64,000 bases of DNA, taken from assembly GCA_031400505.1 (NCBI GenBank), contig JANNPZ010000043.1, positions 62,001 to 126,000 on the forward strand, given 5' to 3'. Made by a program: the position numbers and the translations under genes. Numbering within the stretch: position 1 is the first letter of the stretch; each line of letters begins with the position of its first letter. Under the pieces are notes generated by a model. That model was not told the origin of the DNA, did no database searches, and saw only the letters and a list, made by a program, of their open reading frames with translations. Shown here in pieces: positions 54,547 through 62,335 of this stretch. Source of the DNA: JAIYDJ01 sp031400505. GTDB lineage: Bacteria; Pseudomonadota; Alphaproteobacteria; Rhodobacterales; Rhodobacteraceae.

Positions 54547-55497
54547 ATGACCAAGTTCAACCAACCGCTGGGCGGCAACGACATGCCGCGTTTTGGTGGC
54601 CCCGCCACGATGATGCGGCTGCCGTCGCAGCTTGATGCCACCGGCCTGGACGTGGCCTTTGTGGGCATCCCGATGGATCACGGCACATCGAACCGGCCTG
54701 GAACACGGTTGGGTCCAAGGCAGATACGCGACGAATCCCGGATGCTGCGCCCGTTCAATATGGCGACCGGGGCAGCACCTTTCGAGCATCTGCAAGTGGC
54801 GGATATCGGTGATGTGCCGATCAACACGTTCGATCTGAAGAAGACCGTGAACATTATTGCCGATTTCTACCGGGGCATCCTTGCCACCAAGGCGATCCCG
54901 CTGACGCTTGGCGGCGACCATACGCTGACCTGGCCCATCCTGCGGGCCATGCGCGAAAAGCACGGGCCGGTGGCGCTGATCCATGTTGATGCGCATGCCG
55001 ATATCAACGACACGATGTTTGGCGAGAAAGTCGCCCACGGCTGCCCCTTCCGCCGCGCGTGGGAGGAAGACTGCCTGATAAACGAAAAAGTGTTTCAAAT
55101 CGGCCTTCGCGGCACCGGCTATAGCCCCGACGACTTTGACTGGGGACGCCAGCGCGGCTGGACTGTGGTGCAGGCTGAAGAGTGCTGGCACAAATCCCTG
55201 ACCCCGTTGATGGCCCGGGTCCGCGACCGGATCGGCGACGCACCCTGCTACATCTCTTATGATATCGACAGCCTGGATCCCGCATTTGCCCCCGGCACCG
55301 GTACCGTTGAACCGGGCGGACTGACGATCTGGCAAGGTCTTGAAATCATTCGCGGCTGCGCGGGTTTGAACATCGTCGGCGGCGATCTGGTCGAGGTGTC
55401 ACCGCTCTATGACCCTTCGGGAAACACGGCTCTGATCGGCGCAAATCTGCTGTACGAGATGTTGTGCATTCTGCCCGGTGTGCCACAGCGTGCCTAG
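54547..55497 (+). CDS. speB: Agmatinase-family ureohydrolase
   Basis: This encodes 316 residues of the arginase/agmatinase family. Binuclear manganese ligands are visible in LTLGGDHTLTWP, ALIHVDAHADIND and CYISYDIDSLDPAFAPGTGT. The start region MTKFNQPLGGNDMPRFGGPA and FVGIPMDHGTSNRPGTRLGP match alphaproteobacterial members. Agmatinase makes putrescine and urea; guanidinobutyrase and guanidinopropionase share all these motifs, so the substrate is not certain. It is monocistronic. Its TAG shares the palindromic CTAG with the stop of the convergent M48 protease gene. Confidence 0.85.
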   Translation: MTKFNQPLGGNDMPRFGGPATMMRLPSQLDATGLDVAFVGIPMDHGTSNRPGTRLGPRQIRDESRMLRPFNMATGAAPFEHLQVADIGDVPINTFDLKKTVNIIADFYRGILATKAIPLTLGGDHTLTWPILRAMREKHGPVALIHVDAHADINDTMFGEKVAHGCPFRRAWEEDCLINEKVFQIGLRGTGYSPDDFDWGRQRGWTVVQAEECWHKSLTPLMARVRDRIGDAPCYISYDIDSLDPAFAPGTGTVEPGGLTIWQGLEIIRGCAGLNIVGGDLVEVSPLYDPSGNTALIGANLLYEMLCILPGVPQRA

Positions 55498-56186
55498 GCG
55501 TCGATCGCCGTCCAGCGCGCCTCGTTGGCCTCGATTGCCGCGATCCGCTCTGCGGCCTTCGGGTGGCTTAGCAGCCAGGCGGGTGTGCCGGCGCCGCGTG
55601 CGCCGGTCAGTGCCTCCAGCTTGCGGAACAGGCTTTTCTGCGCGTCGGTTCCGATCCCGGATTTGATCAATAACGCGGTTGCATAGGCATCCGCCTCGAA
55701 TTCGTCACGGCGCGACATCCGGGCCATCAGGGCACTTGCCAGGAAATTGGCAATCAGCACCCCGAGCCCCGGCAAAATCCGGTTCAACAGCGCCGAAAGC
55801 ATCATGAACACCGCATTCTGCCCGGTAAAATCAATCATCCGCCGCCGGGTATGGCCCAACGCCACATGCCCCAACTCATGCGCGATCACGCTTGCCAGCT
55901 CTTCCGCCGAGACTTCGCCGCGCATCTTGCGGTTCAGAAACCCACGTGTGATGAAAATGCGGCCATCCGGGGAGGCAAGGCCGTTCACCGGCTCCACCTC
56001 GAACACATGGACCGGGATCGCGGGCAGATCCATCGCCACGGCCATACGGGCGGCCAGTTTTGTGACCGATGGATCGGTTAGAGGCTGGCTTTGCTCATCC
56101 AGCATCTTCTTGGTACGCCAAACCGAAAAACGCATCATCACGAATGCGTAACCGACGGCCAACAAGATCGGGGTGAGTTTCAACAT
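55494..56186 (-). CDS. M48 family metalloprotease (HtpX/Oma1-like)
   Basis: This encodes 230 residues. The zinc site is HELGHVALGHTR with a downstream Glu in FEADAYATAL. An N-terminal hydrophobic segment (LTPILLAVGYAFVMMRFSVW) and a central one (AVFMMLSALLNRILPGLGVL) suggest membrane association. It is shorter than HtpX and lacks its second N-terminal helix. It probably degrades membrane or periplasmic proteins. The ATG at 56186 (MLKLTPILLA) is preferred to 56216. It converges with speB. Confidence 0.88.
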   Translation of the reverse strand: MLKLTPILLAVGYAFVMMRFSVWRTKKMLDEQSQPLTDPSVTKLAARMAVAMDLPAIPVHVFEVEPVNGLASPDGRIFITRGFLNRKMRGEVSAEELASVIAHELGHVALGHTRRRMIDFTGQNAVFMMLSALLNRILPGLGVLIANFLASALMARMSRRDEFEADAYATALLIKSGIGTDAQKSLFRKLEALTGARGAGTPAWLLSHPKAAERIAAIEANEARWTAIDA

Positions 56187-56256
56187 GTAAGGTATATGGG
56201 TTGCGCGGGCCTGCAAGAAAAGCCTTGTGGGTCATTCTGCAGTGACAAATCCAGTC

Positions 56257-57438
56257 CTATCGCAGCGCCTTGATGCCCCGGGCCAACCCTTCGAGTGTCA
56301 TCGGGACCATTTCGGTGCCGATAATCCCGCGGATCAACCTTGCAGAGTGACTGTGACCCCAGTTCACCTCTGCTACCGGATTGATCCACAAATGGCGGGG
56401 CCATTGGGCAACGGCACGCTGCAACCAAACCTGACCGGCTTCTGAATTCCAATGCTCATTGGCCCCGCCCGGATGCAGAATTTCGTACGGGCTCATCAGC
56501 GCGTCGCCCACGAAGATGCACTTGTAGTCAGAACCATAGGTGCGCAGCACCTCCCAGGTTGGGGTCTGGTCATTCCAGCGACGGCGATTGTCGCGCCACA
56601 CGCCTTCGTAAAGGCAGTTGTGAAAGTAGAATGTCACCAGATGCTTGAACTCGGCGCGGGCGGCCGAAAACAATTCTTCCATCACCCGCACGTAAGGGTC
56701 CATTGACCCGCCGATGTCAAGAAACAGCAGCACTTTCACGGCGTTGCGACGTTCGGGCCGGGTTTGCACGTCCAACCAGCCCTGCTCGGCTGTCGCCCGA
56801 ATTGTGCGGTCAAGATCCAGTTCTTCTGTCGCGCCATCCCGAGCCCATGTTCGCAACACCCTCAGGGCAAGCTTGATGTTTCGGATGCCGAGTTCCACCG
56901 ATCCGTCCAGATTGCGAAATTCGCGCCGGTCCCAGACCTTGACCGCCCGTCCGTGACGGGACTGGTCCTGTCCGATCCGAACGCCTTCCGGGTTATAGCC
57001 GTAAGCGCCAAATGGGGACGTTCCTGCCGTGCCCACCCATTTGGACCCGCCTTGATGGCGCGCGTCCTGCTCGGCGAGGCGCGCGCGCAGTGCCGCCATC
57101 AGCGGCTCGAACCCGCCAAGCGCCTGAACCGCTGCGCGGTCTTCTGCGGTCAGATGCTTTTCGGCCTGTTTTGCCAGCCACTCTGCCGGAAGATCGAGCG
57201 CCTCCAGCACGTCTTGCGACCGAATGTTTTCCAACCCTTTGAAAGATTGTGAAAAAGCCCGGTCGAAGCGGTCTAGGTGACGCTCGTCCTTGACCATGGC
57301 CGTGCGTGCAAGATAGTAGAACCCGGTCGGGTCATACGTGACCAGACCCGCTGCCATGCCTTCCAGAAACGCCAGATATTCCCGCAGACTGACCGGCACC
57401 CCGGCGCTGCGCAATGTCTGGAAGAATGGAAGGAACAC
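56257..57438 (-). CDS. VWA-domain protein (CoxE/YeiM-like), partner of a MoxR ATPase
   Basis: This encodes 393 residues from a GTG (MFLPFFQTLRSAGVPVSLRE). The N-terminal half is the helical region typical of CoxE-like proteins. The C-terminal half is a von Willebrand A domain with MIDAS sequence LFLDIGGSMDPYVRV (DxGGS in place of the common DxSGS), followed by TFYFHNCLYEGVWRD and KCIFVGDALMSPYEI. Such proteins act with MoxR AAA+ ATPases as chaperone pairs for metal-enzyme maturation or envelope stress. The MoxR gene is two genes upstream at 59547-60386. A 56-residue membrane protein lies three bases upstream. Confidence 0.88.
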   Translation of the reverse strand: MFLPFFQTLRSAGVPVSLREYLAFLEGMAAGLVTYDPTGFYYLARTAMVKDERHLDRFDRAFSQSFKGLENIRSQDVLEALDLPAEWLAKQAEKHLTAEDRAAVQALGGFEPLMAALRARLAEQDARHQGGSKWVGTAGTSPFGAYGYNPEGVRIGQDQSRHGRAVKVWDRREFRNLDGSVELGIRNIKLALRVLRTWARDGATEELDLDRTIRATAEQGWLDVQTRPERRNAVKVLLFLDIGGSMDPYVRVMEELFSAARAEFKHLVTFYFHNCLYEGVWRDNRRRWNDQTPTWEVLRTYGSDYKCIFVGDALMSPYEILHPGGANEHWNSEAGQVWLQRAVAQWPRHLWINPVAEVNWGHSHSARLIRGIIGTEMVPMTLEGLARGIKALR

Positions 57439-57441
57439 AGT

Positions 57442-57612
57442 CTAGCTCAGGAAGTTGCGGTCAAGGACGATGGTTATCACCATGCCCAGCAAGGCAAAGG
57501 CAATTCCGTAGCCTGCGCCATATTGGGCCGCATCCAACCGCTTTCCGCCGCGGCGCAATGCCGTCAATGTCCCGATAACAATGCCGGCTATCGCGGCTGC
57601 GATCGTAATCAT
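57442..57612 (-). CDS. 56-residue small membrane protein
   Basis: This short frame reads MITIAAAIAGIVIGTLTALR, then RGGKRLDAAQYGAGYGIAFA, then LLGMVITIVLDRNFLS and TAG. Two hydrophobic segments flank a basic, tyrosine-containing loop, a hairpin topology typical of small inner-membrane proteins. CGAAGGGGGCAGC precedes the ATG. The stop is three bases before the GTG of the VWA gene and the start is 30 bases from the preceding DUF2927 gene, so it fills the gap in the cluster and should be co-transcribed. The family is not recognised. It is easily missed because of its length. Confidence 0.75.
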   Translation of the reverse strand: MITIAAAIAGIVIGTLTALRRGGKRLDAAQYGAGYGIAFALLGMVITIVLDRNFLS

Positions 57613-57642
57613 GCTGCCCCCTTCGTGGGGTTCATCAGACCC

Positions 57643-59007
57643 CTAGCTGCGACCCCCGCGCGCGGCGATCGCAGCGATTTCTGATGCCCTTGCGCGTACG
57701 TGGGTTTCCTCGCCAAATCCATAGCGTGCCCAACCCTGACTGTCGAGCCGAACAGCACGCGCGTCGTCGTCGCGGCCCAGTGCGGACAACGCTTCGGCCT
57801 GGATCAGCATCAGCGTGGCCAACAGGGATGCATTCTCGGCCTTGCGCACAATCGGAATGGCGCGGTCCGCAAATTGCAGGGCCTGCTCAGGTTGGCCTGC
57901 GGACAAAGCGAGGACGGCCATCTGCGTATCGACATGTGCGGCGTGGATGGCGGCACCGGGCAGGCTGCGGTAAACTTTCGCGGCCTGGCTGAACGCCGAG
58001 ATGGCAACTTGCGGATCAGAGGCGGCGTTGACCCGGCCGGTTGCAAAGTAGGCAAAGCCCAGTCGGCTGTCCTGCCAGCCTTGTGCCCTGGCCAATGCCA
58101 GCATCGCATCTGCCCCCGCCTGACGACCTGCACCCCTGCCAAAGGCTTGCGCCACTGCAGTATTCCAGGAACGCGGCCCGATCTGCGCCGGACGGCTGCC
58201 GGCAATTTCGCCGGCAGGATTCAACCGGGCCAGCACCGCGGGCAGGCGCGCTGCCACGTCGGTTTCGGTCATCCCGTTTGCCAGGTCTGCCGAGTAGTGA
58301 ACGCGCAGCACAAGCATGTCGAAGCCGGTCAGAACCGTATTGAAATTGTCGTCGTTGAAGACCGAATCCGACAGCCGATAAAGATCGTTCAACGGCCCCA
58401 TCGCTTGTGCCATTTCTTCGTGCAGGCAATCCCGGACCTCTTGCGGGCTGGTATCGGATGGCACAAAGATCGCGACGGTTTCGCGCCGCGTCAGGGTCGC
58501 CCAATCGACAAAAGATGTGTTGCGGCGGGCGCGGTATTCAGCCAGCGTCATGGCCCGCGGCACAACAAAACAGGCCGCCGAGGGGACGACACGCTGTATT
58601 TCCGCGCGCGGATGAAAGTTGATGACGATCGATGCCTTCTCATCAGGCTCCGATGCCCGGATGTCCAACCCTGCCTCTGTCCGCAAGCGTGCGATCAGGC
58701 GGGACAGATCGGTGCGTGCCGTTGACGGCACGTCGCCTTGCAATGCAACGCTGATCGGTCCGTCAAACCGGGTGAGCGAAGACAACGCGCGCCCGCTTTC
58801 CATCCGAAATTCTAGGTCAATGAAATCCGCCGCAATTTCCGTGTTGCTGCGCAAGGCTAGGCTGCCGGGCGTAGGTGCAAAATCCTTTGATACGGGGCTT
58901 GTGTAGCCGCTTGATGCGGGCTCGACAAAGCCTTTGGACACCTCCTGCGAAGGCAAAGGTGCGCAGGCTATGACGCCGCAAAAGGCAAAGACCGAAATCA
59001 GTCGCAT
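57643..59007 (-). CDS. DUF2927 lipoprotein with C-terminal TPR-like region
   Basis: This encodes 454 residues. The ATG at 59007 gives the lipoprotein signal MRLISVFAFCGVIACAPLPS with lipobox VIAC. A DUF2927 domain lies near residues 80-270: CLHEEMAQAMGPLNDLYRLS, DSVFNDDNFNTVLTGFDMLV and the His-Glu pair resemble a zincin-like site, though activity is unproven. The C-terminal 150 residues are helical repeats (GWQDSRLGFAYFATGRVNAA, LATLMLIQAEALSALGRDDD). It lies upstream of the small membrane protein and VWA gene on the same strand. Confidence 0.82.
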   Translation of the reverse strand: MRLISVFAFCGVIACAPLPSQEVSKGFVEPASSGYTSPVSKDFAPTPGSLALRSNTEIAADFIDLEFRMESGRALSSLTRFDGPISVALQGDVPSTARTDLSRLIARLRTEAGLDIRASEPDEKASIVINFHPRAEIQRVVPSAACFVVPRAMTLAEYRARRNTSFVDWATLTRRETVAIFVPSDTSPQEVRDCLHEEMAQAMGPLNDLYRLSDSVFNDDNFNTVLTGFDMLVLRVHYSADLANGMTETDVAARLPAVLARLNPAGEIAGSRPAQIGPRSWNTAVAQAFGRGAGRQAGADAMLALARAQGWQDSRLGFAYFATGRVNAASDPQVAISAFSQAAKVYRSLPGAAIHAAHVDTQMAVLALSAGQPEQALQFADRAIPIVRKAENASLLATLMLIQAEALSALGRDDDARAVRLDSQGWARYGFGEETHVRARASEIAAIAARGGRS

Positions 59008-59546
59008 GAGCTTGGCAGCTTTATGTCTCGGGAAAAGGCAGTGCGCCCTTTCGGTTTCAGCGTTTCGACAAGACAAAGCGTGCCTCCCCAGGCACCCTAT
59101 GTCCGGTCCGGTTGCCCGACGATGGCCGATCAAACCTCCGGCGAGCAGCACGAAGGCGGTTTCCCCCAGATGTTCAGGCCAGCGACAAGGCAGACTTGCC
59201 GGGCGTTCCCGGTCCATGCCGCCCTGGCAAGGGCAGACGAAACGGCATCAGGAGGCTTCCATTTGATCAGACCGGACGTCGGGGTCACCAGGCCCGACTT
59301 GACGTGCCAGCAGTGTCCACAAAGCGGCACGATTGTGTCAATCTTTGGGAATCCGGGCGGGGCGCACAATCTACCCATGGACGGCATCTCTGGCCGAGCT
59401 ACTGCAAGTTGTCCACAGATATCACAATGTATTTCATAAAGTTTCAAAAAATTAGAAATCGTGAGTGAAATCTGGCGAGACTATGGCTAAGGCCGTGTGA
59501 TCATGTCCGATTCGCAGAAATTACCTTGCGCCAGCACGGGCGGGAA
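59008..59546. other. Intergenic region between the MoxR gene and the DUF2927 lipoprotein
   Basis: These 539 bases hold no gene I can support. An open frame on the minus strand (59130-59447) encodes two CxxC pairs but starts with TTG inside a promoter-like element and has no ribosome-binding site. The right third is AT-rich. A long leader or small RNA for the downstream lipoprotein gene is possible. Confidence 0.4.
59419..59447 (-). promoter_or_regulatory. Candidate sigma-70 promoter reading toward the DUF2927 gene
   Basis: On the minus strand TTGAAA (59447-59442) and TGATAT (59424-59419) are exactly 17 bases apart in AT-rich sequence. The next good gene start on this strand is 59007, about 400 bases away. 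Confidence 0.35.
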
Positions 59547-60386
59547 CTACCGCGCGTTCCGCGCCATGAAGGCCAGTTTTTCGAACAGATGCACGTCCTG
59601 TTCGTTTTTCAACAGCGCCCCGTGCAGACGGGGCAACATTGTCTTTCCGTCGCGCTTCAGGTCTTCCGGTGTCAGATCCTCGGCGAGCAACAGCTTCAGC
59701 CAGTCCAGAACCTCGCTGGTGGAGGGCTTCTTTTTCAATCCGGGCGTTTCGCGAAGGTCCAGAAACTGCGTCAAAGCCACGGTCAACAGGCCGGGTTTGA
59801 TGTCTGGAAAGTGAACACGCACGATTGCAGTCAAGGTCTCTGCGTCGGGAAACCGGATATAGTGAAAGAAACAGCGACGCAAAAATGCGTCCGGCAGGTC
59901 TTTTTCGTTGTTCGAGGTGATGATCACAACCGGGCGGTGCAGCGCCCGGATCGTCTCTCCTGTCTCGTAGACGTGAAACTCCATCCGGTCCAACTCTTGC
60001 AGCAGGTCGTTGGGAAACTCGATATCGGCCTTGTCGATTTCGTCGATCAGCAAGACAACCCGGCTAGGGGCGTCAAATGCCTGCCACAGTTTTCCACGCC
60101 GGATGTAGTGGCCCACGTCATGCACCCGCGCATCGCGCAACTGGCTGTCGCGCAGACGGCTGACGGCGTCGTATTCATAAAGCCCCTGTTGCGCCTTGGT
60201 GGTCGATTTCACATGCCATTCGATCAGCGGCAGCCCCAGTGCCTTGGAAACCTGCCGCGCCAGTTCGGTCTTTCCTGTGCCGGGTTCGCCTTTGACCAGC
60301 AAAGGGCGCTGCAGCATCACGGCTGCATTGACCGCCACTGTCAGGTCTTCGGTTGCAACATAGGCTTCGGTCGTCGCGAATTTCAT
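59547..60386 (-). CDS. MoxR family AAA+ ATPase
   Basis: This encodes 279 residues from ATG 60386 (MKFATTEAYVATEDLTVAVN). The Walker A motif is VKGEPGTGKTELARQV, Walker B is VVLLIDEIDKADIEF, sensor 1 is VVIITSNNEKDL, and the arginine-finger region is FLRRCFFHYIRFPD. MoxR ATPases work with VWA proteins in maturation of enzyme complexes. The VWA partner is on the same strand 2.1 kb downstream, separated by the DUF2927 lipoprotein and the 56-residue membrane protein, suggesting one functional cluster. Confidence 0.92.
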   Translation of the reverse strand: MKFATTEAYVATEDLTVAVNAAVMLQRPLLVKGEPGTGKTELARQVSKALGLPLIEWHVKSTTKAQQGLYEYDAVSRLRDSQLRDARVHDVGHYIRRGKLWQAFDAPSRVVLLIDEIDKADIEFPNDLLQELDRMEFHVYETGETIRALHRPVVIITSNNEKDLPDAFLRRCFFHYIRFPDAETLTAIVRVHFPDIKPGLLTVALTQFLDLRETPGLKKKPSTSEVLDWLKLLLAEDLTPEDLKRDGKTMLPRLHGALLKNEQDVHLFEKLAFMARNAR

Positions 60387-60555
60387 CGGTGCATCAAGCC
60401 TCTGCAAAGGGACACATGCAACTTAACGGCCCGTTGAAATAGTCGCAACCGCTAGTGACAAGCCAATTGCTTTGGGCTAGAGGGACGGCAATCAGGAGTG
60501 CAATCTGACAAGATCCCCGCTGTCAGAGCAAGACCGTGATCAGGAGAGAGCTGCG

Positions 60556-60978
60556 ATGAAAGCCGAAGTCTTTCTGCCCGAAGATTACCGACCCGCCGAA
60601 AGCGAACCTTTCATGAATGATCGGCAGCTGGAGTATTTTCGGCGCAAGCTGATCGTGTGGAAGCAGGAACTGCTAAATCAATCCGCCGAAACCATCGACA
60701 ACCTGCAAGACTCAGGGCGCAACGTGCCGGACATCGCAGATCGCGCCTCCGAGGAAACCGACCGGTCGCTTGAACTGCGCACCCGCGACCGCCAGCGCAA
60801 GCTGGTCAGCAAGATCGACGCGGCTTTGCGCCGGATCGAAAGCAGCGAATACGGTTACTGCGAAATGACAGGCGAGCCGATAAGCCTGAAGCGGCTGGAC
60901 GCCCGCCCGATTGCCACGATGACGCTGGAAGCGCAGGAAAAGCACGAGCGGCGTGAGAAGGTCCATCGCGAAGACTGA
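60556..60978 (+). CDS. dksA: RNA polymerase-binding transcription factor DksA, single-cysteine form
   Basis: This encodes 140 residues. The coiled-coil hairpin carries the tip motif with acidic residues in VPDIADRASEETDRSLELRT. The globular end reads YGYCEMTGEPISLKRLDARP and then TMTLEAQEKHERREKVHRED. Of the four zinc cysteines of Escherichia coli DksA only one remains, a state known from Rhodobacter DksA, which is still active with ppGpp. It sets stringent control of rRNA and amino-acid promoters. The ATG follows AGGAGAGAGCTGCG. Confidence 0.95.
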   Translation: MKAEVFLPEDYRPAESEPFMNDRQLEYFRRKLIVWKQELLNQSAETIDNLQDSGRNVPDIADRASEETDRSLELRTRDRQRKLVSKIDAALRRIESSEYGYCEMTGEPISLKRLDARPIATMTLEAQEKHERREKVHRED

Positions 60979-61066
60979 GGCGGCACCTTGCGGGGTTGTG
61001 CCAGGATCGTAGCAGGGATTGGCTGACGCCGGGCTGATGGTCCGGCGTTTGCATTTAGGGGTGGCT

Positions 61067-62251
61067 ATGACATTGATCGGGCAACGCGTCACAGTGCTGG
61101 GGGCGGGGGTCGCGGGGTTGGCCGTAGCCTGTGCGCTGGCGTTGCGCGGGGCGGTAGTGACCGTGCTGGAACAGGCGGATGCCATCCGAGAGGTGGGTGC
61201 GGGGTTGCAGGTGTCACCCAACGGGGCGGCGGTGCTGCGCGCATTGGGTCTGGATGCGGCGCTGCAGGCTTGCGCGACACGTGCCGAGGCTGTCACGCTG
61301 AAAGACGGCTTTACCGGCACGCCTGTGCTGCGCATGGATCTGGCGCGCTTGCGTCCCGAGCAGGGTTATCACTTTGTCCACCGGGCCGACCTGATTGCCC
61401 TGCTTGAGACGGGCGCGCGGGCGGCAGGGGTGGATATCCGGTTGCTGCAAAAGATCACATCCGTCGATCTGAGCGGCGCACGTCCCTTGGTGAAAACGGT
61501 GCAGGGCGGCAGGGAAGCCGATCTGCTGATTGGCGCGGACGGATTGCATTCGGCCACCCGCATCGCGCTGTGCGGCAAATCTGCGCCATTCTTTACCCGG
61601 CAAGTGGCGTGGCGCGCGCTGATTGCCTGCGAACCCGGGGCACCTGCCGCGGCGGAAGTCCACATGGGACCGGGTCGCCATCTGGTGTCTTACCCGTTGC
61701 GATGCGGCACACTGCGCAACATCGTGGCGGTGGAAGAGCGCGACCGCTGGGTCGAGGAGAGTTGGTCGCTGCGCGACGATCCGGTTGAGGTCTGCATGGC
61801 TTTCGCCGAGTTTTCACCGCTGGTGCGAGGCTGGCTGGACCAGGTTCAGGACGTCTGGCTATGGGGCCTATTCCGCCATCCGGTGGCCAAGTCATGGCAA
61901 CGGGCCTTGCCCGAAGGTGGGGTTGCGATTCTGGGGGATGCTGCACATCCGACCCTGCCGTTTCTGGCGCAAGGGGCATCGATGGCGCTGGAAGATGCCT
62001 GGGTGCTGGCTGCGTGCCTTGCGCGCCATGATGGACTGGCGGCAGGGTTGGTCGCCTATCAGGCGGAGCGTTTCGACCGGGTCCGCCGCGTTGTTGCTGC
62101 GGCCAACGGCAATGCGCGCGCCTATCACCTGCGTGGCCTGCAGCGGGCGGTTGCGCATGCAGGGTTGCGGTTGGGTGGGGCTATCGCACCCGGTTTGGCG
62201 CTGCGGCGGTTTGACTGGCTTTACGGCCACGACGTGACACGCGACCAATAG
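61067..62251 (+). CDS. FAD-dependent monooxygenase (salicylate hydroxylase-like)
   Basis: This encodes 394 residues of the class A flavoprotein monooxygenase family. The FAD motif is VTVLGAGVAGLAVACALALR, the DG-type segment is DLLIGADGLHSATRI, and the second FAD motif is VAILGDAAHPTLPFLAQGAS. The first region ends REVGAGLQVSPNGAAVLRAL, as in salicylate hydroxylase-like enzymes. The aromatic substrate cannot be named from the sequence. The ATG at 61067 follows TAGGGG; an upstream in-frame ATG at 61019 lacks support. It is monocistronic and converges on the aconitase gene. Confidence 0.88.
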   Translation: MTLIGQRVTVLGAGVAGLAVACALALRGAVVTVLEQADAIREVGAGLQVSPNGAAVLRALGLDAALQACATRAEAVTLKDGFTGTPVLRMDLARLRPEQGYHFVHRADLIALLETGARAAGVDIRLLQKITSVDLSGARPLVKTVQGGREADLLIGADGLHSATRIALCGKSAPFFTRQVAWRALIACEPGAPAAAEVHMGPGRHLVSYPLRCGTLRNIVAVEERDRWVEESWSLRDDPVEVCMAFAEFSPLVRGWLDQVQDVWLWGLFRHPVAKSWQRALPEGGVAILGDAAHPTLPFLAQGASMALEDAWVLAACLARHDGLAAGLVAYQAERFDRVRRVVAAANGNARAYHLRGLQRAVAHAGLRLGGAIAPGLALRRFDWLYGHDVTRDQ

Positions 62252-62315
62252 GGGGGCCTTCAGCCCCCCTCGGCGCGCGGCGCCTCACCCCCCGCGGATA
62301 TTTTTCCAAGATGAA
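62250..62315 (-). repeat. CATCTTGG/AATATCC intergenic repeat with GC hairpins (second copy)
   Basis: On the minus strand it reads CATCTTGG-AAA-AATATCC-GC-GGGGGG, then a GGCGCC-type palindrome, and ends with the perfect hairpin AGGGGGGC-TGAAG-GCCCCCCT (62270-62250). It matches the copy at 3024-3067 in layout. It lies between the convergent monooxygenase and aconitase genes, where the hairpin can terminate both. Confidence 0.65.
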
Positions 62316-62335
62316 AGCGGAGAGGCAAAGGGCAG

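Noticed and set aside
59130..59447. Minus-strand frame of 105 residues with two CxxC pairs
   Set aside because: It begins with TTG inside a promoter-like element, lacks a ribosome-binding site, and the part after the second CxxC is unstructured. It cannot be excluded but is not listed as a gene.
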